Assembly: GCA_007116765.1 (NCBI GenBank)
Contig: SKHV01000149.1
Span: 1 to 11,778 of the forward strand
Length of the DNA: 11,778 nt
Source: Prolixibacteraceae bacterium
GTDB taxonomy: Bacteria; Bacteroidota; Bacteroidia; Bacteroidales; Prolixibacteraceae
Direction: 5' to 3'
Shown piece by piece: positions 7,269 to 11,778 of this stretch (position 1 is the stretch's first letter; every line of letters starts with the position of its first letter). The notes below the pieces were generated by a model. The model searched no databases. It worked only from the letters and a program-made list of their open reading frames with translations, and had not been told where the DNA came from. Position numbers and translations under genes: made by a program.

Positions 7269-8297
7269 TTACTTCATCATACTTTGGAGGTATTTTGAAC
7301 GCACCGAGGTGTTCTGTATGCTGTACACATCGGTAACAGCAACTTCGAGGCCCCAGTCGGTCAGGCCATCGTATTTTCCTTTTAATTCGCCGCGGGTCAT
7401 ATCCATTTCGGCACAATCGCCGTTACCCACAGCACCCCACGACCAGGCAAGCCATCCAATATCGTGCAGCTCGCATTGTTCCATTATGGTTTTGTAGTCG
7501 ATCGATTTGCGGCAACCCACGCCCATAGGTGCAAATTCACCCACAATTAAGGGCAGATCCATGAGCACTGCTTTTTCTAGTCCGTCAATTATACGCTGAG
7601 TAGAACCATCGTCGGCAACCCACCACATGTGTACCGAAAGAATGATGTTGCTTTCGGGGTCGTGAGCAATTAAATCGTGACCTGTATCAAATAAAATGTC
7701 CAAATCCTGTCCCCAGCCCGAGGCATCAATCACCAATGGGCAACGTAAACCTGTTGCACGTATACGGTCGATGGCCAATTTATAGCCAGCTCTGAACTCG
7801 TCGGCTTCAACACTGTGGTCGCCACATTCGTTGGCAATATTCAAAAGAAGATAGGGCTCGTGCTTTTTCAGCACTTCAATTACTTCTGGCTTAACCCAGT
7901 AGTCCACCTGCTCTTGTAGTTTATCAAATTTTCCGGTTGCACCATGCATTTCGGGCATTGGGAACATGCCGTTGTCAATGCTGTTTTGTATGGCGCGATC
8001 AAGATTCCCGGCATTGGCAGATGCATTGTCTTCATCCGATAGCCAGACTATCCGGAGGGTGTTGGCTCCTGTTTTTGCAATTTCGGGCATTATTTCATCG
8101 CCTGTAACATCGTTGGACCAAATGAACATCTCGTTCACGCCGCGCATGATGATTTCATCGCCATGTATGTCATAAATAAACATACCTTCAACGGTAATGA
8201 CATCGTGAAAGGCTTTATCCTGATCGGTGCACGAAGCTGTGGTAATTGAAATTATTGCAGTGAATAAGAGATAGAAGTTGAAATGCCTGTTTTTCAT
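7269..8297 (-). CDS. GH5 glycoside hydrolase lipoprotein, probable beta-mannanase or cellulase-like
   Basis: A 342-residue lipoprotein. The start chosen is the ATG at 8295-8297, because it gives a clean lipoprotein signal (MKNRHFNFYLLF..., lipobox TASC, Cys23). A longer frame to 8366 would put 23 polar residues in front. The acidic residues after the cysteine (CTDQD) fit surface export signals of Bacteroidota, which is inference. The catalytic domain shows GH5 landmarks: 'MRGVNEMFIW' (51-60), 'GANTLRIVWL' with Arg82, acid/base Glu157 in 'LLNIANECGD', His223 in 'ILSVHMWW', and nucleophile Glu254 in 'PLIVGEFAPMG'. The pattern is closest to endo-beta-1,4-mannanases as I recall GH5 subfamily 8, but substrate cannot be read with certainty. 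No SusC/SusD or other carbohydrate gene is next to it. Confidence 0.86.
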   Translation of the reverse strand: MKNRHFNFYLLFTAIISITTASCTDQDKAFHDVITVEGMFIYDIHGDEIIMRGVNEMFIWSNDVTGDEIMPEIAKTGANTLRIVWLSDEDNASANAGNLDRAIQNSIDNGMFPMPEMHGATGKFDKLQEQVDYWVKPEVIEVLKKHEPYLLLNIANECGDHSVEADEFRAGYKLAIDRIRATGLRCPLVIDASGWGQDLDILFDTGHDLIAHDPESNIILSVHMWWVADDGSTQRIIDGLEKAVLMDLPLIVGEFAPMGVGCRKSIDYKTIMEQCELHDIGWLAWSWGAVGNGDCAEMDMTRGELKGKYDGLTDWGLEVAVTDVYSIQNTSVRSKYLQSMMK

Positions 8298-8387
8298 AGT
8301 TTTATTTTTACAGTTAAGTTTTATCGATGCATAAAAATACAAATTTTCTGATTTTTCCGCAGTCATATTCGATTTTTACACACAAAG

Positions 8388-8419
8388 TTGAATAAAACAA
8401 CATAGTTTCCTTACATTTG
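8388..8419 (+). promoter_or_regulatory. Bacteroidota-type promoter of the MDR oxidoreductase gene
   Basis: TTG at 8388-8390 and TACATTTG at 8412-8419 are 21 bases apart. The second box is a perfect TAnnTTTG, the -7 element used by the Bacteroidota housekeeping sigma factor. Transcription would begin near 8426, about 20 bases before the ATG at 8447. This also excludes the in-frame TTG at 8417 as a start codon, since it lies inside the -7 box. Confidence 0.55.
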
Positions 8420-8446
8420 AGAATAACATTAACTAGAGAAAGCCGC

Positions 8447-9448
8447 ATGAAGCATAGTATTCCTGATACAATGAAAGCAATAATACAGCACGAGCCTGGA
8501 GGCAAACTCGAAATTGCTGAAGTGCCTGTTCCAAAGCCTGAAAAAGGTGAGGTGTTGGTTAGAATGGCAGCATCGCCAATGAATCCGTCCGATTTAAGTT
8601 TTCTTAATGGCACCTATGTTTCAAAACCGGAGTATCCGGTAATCCCGGGTATCGAAGGGAGTGGGATAGTGGTGGCTGTCGGAAAAGGAATTATACCGGC
8701 TATGCGACTGGGGAAAAGGGTTACATGCTCATCGAGCTCAACACAGGGCGGCACCTGGGCAGAATATATGCTAACTTCGGCCACTAAGGTTATTCCTATA
8801 AACAAGAATATTGATTTTGAGCAGGGGGCCATGCTTATTGTGAACCCAATGACTGCCCTGGCATTTATGGAAATAATAAAAGCCGGAAAGCATAAGGCTC
8901 TGGTTAACAATACTGCCGCCAGTGTATTGGGGCAAATGCTTGCGCGTTTGTGCAAAAAGCATTCAATTCCGCTTATTAACATAGTGCGCCGCAACGAGCA
9001 TGTAGGTTTGTTGAGTGAAATGGGTGAAGAGTATGTACTAAACTCTTCAGAAAAGGATTTTGACAAGAAGCTAAAAGAGCTTTCACTGAAGCTGAATGCC
9101 ACGCTTTTTCTCGATGCGGTGGGAGGGGAGAATACCTCGCGCTTTGTTGATGCTGCTCCATTTGGTAGTTCAATTATGGTGTACTCAAACATGTCGGGTG
9201 AGCCTTTTGTGGTTGATCCCCGTGCGTTGATCCAGGGCAATAAGCGTATCGATAATTTTTATTTGGGCAACTGGGCCTCACAGCGAAATATTTTGCAAAA
9301 CCTTAGCACTGCTAAAAAAGTGCAAAAACTAGCTAAAGAAGAGCTGAATAGCAAGATTCAAAGGATATTCCCAATGGAAGAAGCACAAAAAGCACTTGAG
9401 TTTTATAAGGAAAATATGACAGGTGGGAAAGTGCTGCTGAAAATGTAA
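8447..9448 (+). CDS. Zinc-less MDR oxidoreductase (enoyl reductase/quinone oxidoreductase-like)
   Basis: A 333-residue soluble NAD(P)H-dependent reductase of the medium-chain dehydrogenase/reductase superfamily. The N-terminal GroES-like domain includes 'MAASPMNPSDL' (40-50) and 'PVIPGIEGSGIVVAVG' (64-79). The nucleotide-binding half starts at about 150 with 'NNTAASVLGQMLARLCKK' and 'INIVRR', a pattern shared with the 2-enoyl-thioester reductase (ETR/MECR) branch. I do not see the catalytic or structural zinc cysteines of classical alcohol dehydrogenases. The substrate is uncertain: enoyl thioesters, quinones or reactive enals are all possible. The ATG at 8447 was chosen because a promoter -7 box covers the more upstream TTG; an internal ATG at 8471 is a second candidate. 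The gene appears monocistronic, with its own promoter and terminator. Confidence 0.85.
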   Translation: MKHSIPDTMKAIIQHEPGGKLEIAEVPVPKPEKGEVLVRMAASPMNPSDLSFLNGTYVSKPEYPVIPGIEGSGIVVAVGKGIIPAMRLGKRVTCSSSSTQGGTWAEYMLTSATKVIPINKNIDFEQGAMLIVNPMTALAFMEIIKAGKHKALVNNTAASVLGQMLARLCKKHSIPLINIVRRNEHVGLLSEMGEEYVLNSSEKDFDKKLKELSLKLNATLFLDAVGGENTSRFVDAAPFGSSIMVYSNMSGEPFVVDPRALIQGNKRIDNFYLGNWASQRNILQNLSTAKKVQKLAKEELNSKIQRIFPMEEAQKALEFYKENMTGGKVLLKM

Positions 9449-9469
9449 AATCTAACTAAAATTCAAAAT

Positions 9470-9508
9470 AAACCCGAATAAGATTAAGTATGCCTTATTC
9501 GGGTTTTT
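9470..9508. terminator. Bidirectional rho-independent terminator
   Basis: A perfect 13-base inverted repeat, AAACCCGAATAAG (9470-9482) and CTTATTCGGGTTT (9494-9506), flanks an 11-base loop, and TTTTT runs from 9504 to 9508. It lies 21 bases after the MDR stop and about 21 bases beyond the hom stop on the other strand. The minus-strand reading is also followed by a T-rich tail. It can end both converging transcripts. Confidence 0.88.
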
Positions 9509-9529
9509 ATGTTTGTATTGCCAGTTTGT

Positions 9530-10849
9530 TTAGAACAATATAGGCATAACTTTAGGTTCACTTAAAAGCATATTGGGGCGTTCAGTTTTAATGTACGCTA
9601 TGGCAGTTTCAATTTTATCGAGCGTACAAGGCATAGTAGCCACTGAGAAAACAGCTTTCTCTTCGCTGTGGCGGTTATGGCTTACTGTATCGATATTGAT
9701 ATCCTGCAAACCAATTGCCGTGGTAATAAAGCCTGTTGTTCCTGGCACATCGCCTGTATGGAAGGTGATGATGTATGGAAAAACAAACTGTCGGGCATCG
9801 GCAAAATTACGCTCCTGTTTTTCGGCAGTATTTCTTATTTTTTCGCCGTAACGTGAAATAAATACCATGTCGGAAACTATTGACATGGCGGTTTCGCTTG
9901 AGCCGGCACCTTTTCCTATCAAGATATGTTTGCCCGAGTATTTATTATTTATTCTTACTGCATTTGTTGCTCCATCAACACCCGAGAGAAAGTTGCTGTT
10001 TTTAACCATCATAGGCCTAACGGTTGCGTAAATGTCGCCATTCACCTTTTTTGCATAACATATCAGCTTTATTTTTGCCTGAATCTCGTTGGCAAAATCG
10101 ATGTCTTCTTTTTTGATGTTTTCGATTCCTATTATTGAAAGATCATCCATTGAGACATCAATTCCGTAAGCAAGTTTAATGAGCAAAATGAGCTTGTGTC
10201 CTGCATCGCCACCGTTAATGTCAAGCGTGGGGTCGGCTTCGGCAAATCCACTTTCCTGGGCCATTTTAAGGGCGGTATCAAATTCCAGGTTGTAGTTCTG
10301 CATTTGAGATAAAATGTAGTTGCTGGTGCCATTCATTATACCTGAAACCGACATGATTTTATCGCCGGTCAGATTTTCCTTAATGGTTTTGATAATTGGT
10401 ATGGCACCGCATACAGCGGCTTCGAAGCCAATTTTTACACCTTTAGCTTCGGCTGCCTCAAATATATCGGTACCTCTTTCGGCCAGTAAGGCTTTGTTGG
10501 CGGTTATGAGGTGTTTACCTGTATTTACGGTGTCGAGGCAAATTTTATGTACAAAGTCGTTTGTCCCGCCTATCGTTTCTACAATTATATCAACTTCGGG
10601 CGAAGCAATAATCTCATTGATGTAAGCTGTTGCTTCGGTAGGAGTTAGGTCTTTGCCACTTCCACAAAATAAATCCAGGGGAATGTTGAACCTTTCGGCT
10701 GCAACTTTCGGCTTCAATTCAACTATCGATTTCAGTATTAGCTCTCCATCGGCGCGGGTATTCAATTCGGTTTGTATTTCCGACATTATTTTGGCTACCC
10801 CGCCTCCCACGGTTCCACAACCCAGTATGGCAACATTTATACGTTTCAT
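9530..10849 (-). CDS. hom: Homoserine dehydrogenase (monofunctional, with ACT domain)
   Basis: A 439-residue cytoplasmic enzyme that reduces aspartate-4-semialdehyde to homoserine with NAD(P)H, the branch point towards threonine and methionine. The Rossmann domain opens with 'VAILGCGTVGGGVAK' (6-20). The catalytic core has 'ETIGG' (91-95), 'TANKALLAE' with Lys119, 'GFEAAVCGAIPII' (141-153), 'GIMNGTSNYIL' (170-180) and the signature 'GFAEADPTLDINGGDAGHK' (201-219), which holds the substrate-binding acidic residues and Lys219. The C-terminal part (about 355-439) looks like an ACT domain, which usually carries feedback control by an amino acid such as threonine. No aspartokinase domain is fused, unlike ThrA-type proteins. 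The gene has its own 166-base upstream region and shares a terminator with the converging MDR gene. Confidence 0.96.
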   Translation of the reverse strand: MKRINVAILGCGTVGGGVAKIMSEIQTELNTRADGELILKSIVELKPKVAAERFNIPLDLFCGSGKDLTPTEATAYINEIIASPEVDIIVETIGGTNDFVHKICLDTVNTGKHLITANKALLAERGTDIFEAAEAKGVKIGFEAAVCGAIPIIKTIKENLTGDKIMSVSGIMNGTSNYILSQMQNYNLEFDTALKMAQESGFAEADPTLDINGGDAGHKLILLIKLAYGIDVSMDDLSIIGIENIKKEDIDFANEIQAKIKLICYAKKVNGDIYATVRPMMVKNSNFLSGVDGATNAVRINNKYSGKHILIGKGAGSSETAMSIVSDMVFISRYGEKIRNTAEKQERNFADARQFVFPYIITFHTGDVPGTTGFITTAIGLQDINIDTVSHNRHSEEKAVFSVATMPCTLDKIETAIAYIKTERPNMLLSEPKVMPILF

Positions 10850-11015
10850 TTCGTATTATTTTGAAAGATTATTCCTCTTGAAAAATTTCCGAAATATAAC
10901 ATATTTTGAAGGTTTTCGGAGAATTTATAAGTGAAACACGCTCGTTAAGTTCGAGTTTTTAATGAAGTGTAATGAAATTAGGCAAAACACTTAAGCTAAT
11001 TTAGAAGTACATGTT

Positions 11016-11778
11016 TTAATAGGCACAATCTTCCCAATGTGTAAAGTATTTTTCAAATTCATTTTGAATATTTATTTTCTCAGATTTAAATATACCATAA
11101 ACCGAAGAGCCGCTACCCGACATGGATGCATAAATGGCTCCAGCTTCATAAAGCCGGGCTTTTATTACTTTAATTTCGGGATGAAAGGGAAAAATGCTTT
11201 CTTCGAATTGATTGTAAACGAGATTTTTCCAGCTGGAAGTATTTTCGTGGTTTAATATTTCGCTTAGGCTCTTGCTCTGTATACGTGGATTTGTATTTGC
11301 GTATGCTTCGGCAGTAGAAATATGGTTGAAGGGCTTGACAAGTGCAATTCTGTAACCTTTGAGCGTGAGTTCAGAAGGAGTGAAAATTTCTCCTCTTCCT
11401 GTGGCAAAAACGGGCTTGTTTAGAATGAAAAACGGGCAGTCGCTACCTAATTTTGCGGCATAGCCTATAAGTTGCTCGGTGTTAAGTTGAAGATCGAAAA
11501 GCCGATTAAGTGTCATTAACGTGTAAGCTCCGTCTGATGAGCCTCCTCCCAACCCTGCTCTCGAGGGTATTTGCTTGTGTAGGTGGATATTTACAGGCGG
11601 CAAATCAAAAACTTCGTGAAGCAAATTGTACGCCTTCATCACAATGTTGTCGTTTGTTGAAGAATCTAATTCAATACCGCTTATGGTAAGCTTAGTTTCT
11701 TTTGCGGTATTGATTTATAAAATATCAGAAAGAAAAAAAAAAAAAAAAAGGGTTTCTAAATCGTGGAAATTATCGGGA
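11016..11778 (-). CDS. ispE: IspE 4-diphosphocytidyl-2-C-methyl-D-erythritol kinase; 5' end off window, frame interrupted by TAA
   Basis: The GHMP-family kinase of the MEP isoprenoid pathway, which phosphorylates CDP-methylerythritol with ATP. Three motifs are visible: 'PDNFHDLETLF' at 11777-11745 (family PDGYHxLET), the ATP-binding loop 'PSRAGLGGGSSDGA' at 11567-11526, and the C-terminal 'SMSGSGSSVYG'. GSDCPFF carries the likely catalytic Asp. About 20 N-terminal residues, including the first conserved lysine, lie beyond the edge. The same frame joins all three motifs but contains a TAA at 11715-11717, and a 17-base T tract codes for five Phe where 'FYPxP'-like residues are expected. A GTG at 11640-11642 or ATG at 11637-11639 could only give a truncated and probably inactive protein. 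Whether the gene is truly broken or the sequence is wrong is discussed separately. Confidence 0.88.
11715..11749 (-). other. ispE: In-frame stop and 17-base homopolymer inside ispE
   Basis: On the coding strand, a run of 17 T (11749-11733) is followed in frame by codons for L-S-D-I-L and then TAA (11717-11715). The frame continues correctly on both sides and the residue count across the tract equals that expected for IspE. The anomalies are therefore substitution-like rather than frameshifts. The expected residue at the stop is glutamate (GAA). Confidence 0.85.

Noticed and set aside
8298..8366. N-terminal extension of the GH5 protein by 23 codons
   Set aside because: It would bury the lipoprotein signal peptide behind polar residues; the ATG at 8295-8297 gives a normal signal peptide and lipobox.
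8614..9240. 208-residue open frame on the minus strand
   Set aside because: It lies entirely opposite the well-supported MDR reductase, its translation is Ser/Pro/Thr-rich without recognisable motifs, and it has no promoter or start signal of its own.
10320..10625. 101-residue open frame on the plus strand
   Set aside because: Opposite the conserved core of homoserine dehydrogenase, including its catalytic motifs; a frame shadow.
10850..10920. TATATTTC as a -7 box for hom
   Set aside because: One mismatch and no TTTG-like element at the right distance; too weak in AT-rich sequence.
10941..10960. Short hairpin CTCG-loop-CGAG followed by TTTTT between hom and ispE
   Set aside because: The stem is only four base pairs, the T tract is on the plus strand where no gene reads into it, and ispE and hom are both on the minus strand.
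11016..11642. ispE as a complete 208-residue gene starting at GTG 11642
   Set aside because: IspE sequence clearly continues upstream in the same frame to the window edge, so this start only reflects the in-frame TAA.

Overview
The window comes from a Bacteroidota chromosome, most likely a Bacteroidales/Marinilabiliales-type organism. The evidence is a FecI/FecR-type sigma/anti-sigma pair of the Bacteroidota kind (FecR with a DUF4974 tail), a PorZ-like protein with a type IX secretion (T9SS) sorting tail, promoter-like TTG...TAnnTTTG boxes, and few Shine-Dalgarno sequences. Nearly all of it is coding. No gene-free stretch exceeds about 170 bases. I see no tRNA, rRNA, CRISPR array, insertion sequence or attachment site.

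Left part (1-3457, minus strand): a four-gene transcription unit, read from right to left. An ECF sigma factor is followed by a membrane-spanning FecR-like anti-sigma factor, then a secreted protein that joins an STN domain to a two-lobed aspartic protease and a PDZ domain, then a second secreted STN protein that runs off the left edge. The last three genes are 15 and 9 bases apart. In the usual arrangement a sigma/anti-sigma pair is followed by a TonB-dependent receptor whose STN domain signals to FecR. Here the STN domain in that position is carried by a predicted protease. This is the most unusual part of the window and may be a protease-coupled cell-envelope signalling system.

Middle (3614-7267, plus strand): a compact operon of rdgB (nucleotide-pool sanitation), a porZ-like T9SS gene and recO (recombinational repair). 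The gap between the first two is 7 bases, and the last two share an ATGA stop/start overlap. recO converges on a lipoprotein glycoside hydrolase of family GH5 (7269-8297, minus), with one base between the two stop codons. The hydrolase is divergent from a zinc-less MDR oxidoreductase (8447-9448, plus), which has a good Bacteroidota-type promoter.

Right part: a strong bidirectional terminator (9470-9508) separates the oxidoreductase from homoserine dehydrogenase (hom, minus). Upstream of hom, on the same strand, is ispE of the MEP isoprenoid pathway, which is cut by the right edge. Near that edge the ispE frame contains an in-frame TAA where a glutamate codon would be expected. Seven codons further upstream begins a run of 17 A (T on the coding strand). 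The two together suggest either a sequence error or a damaged gene.
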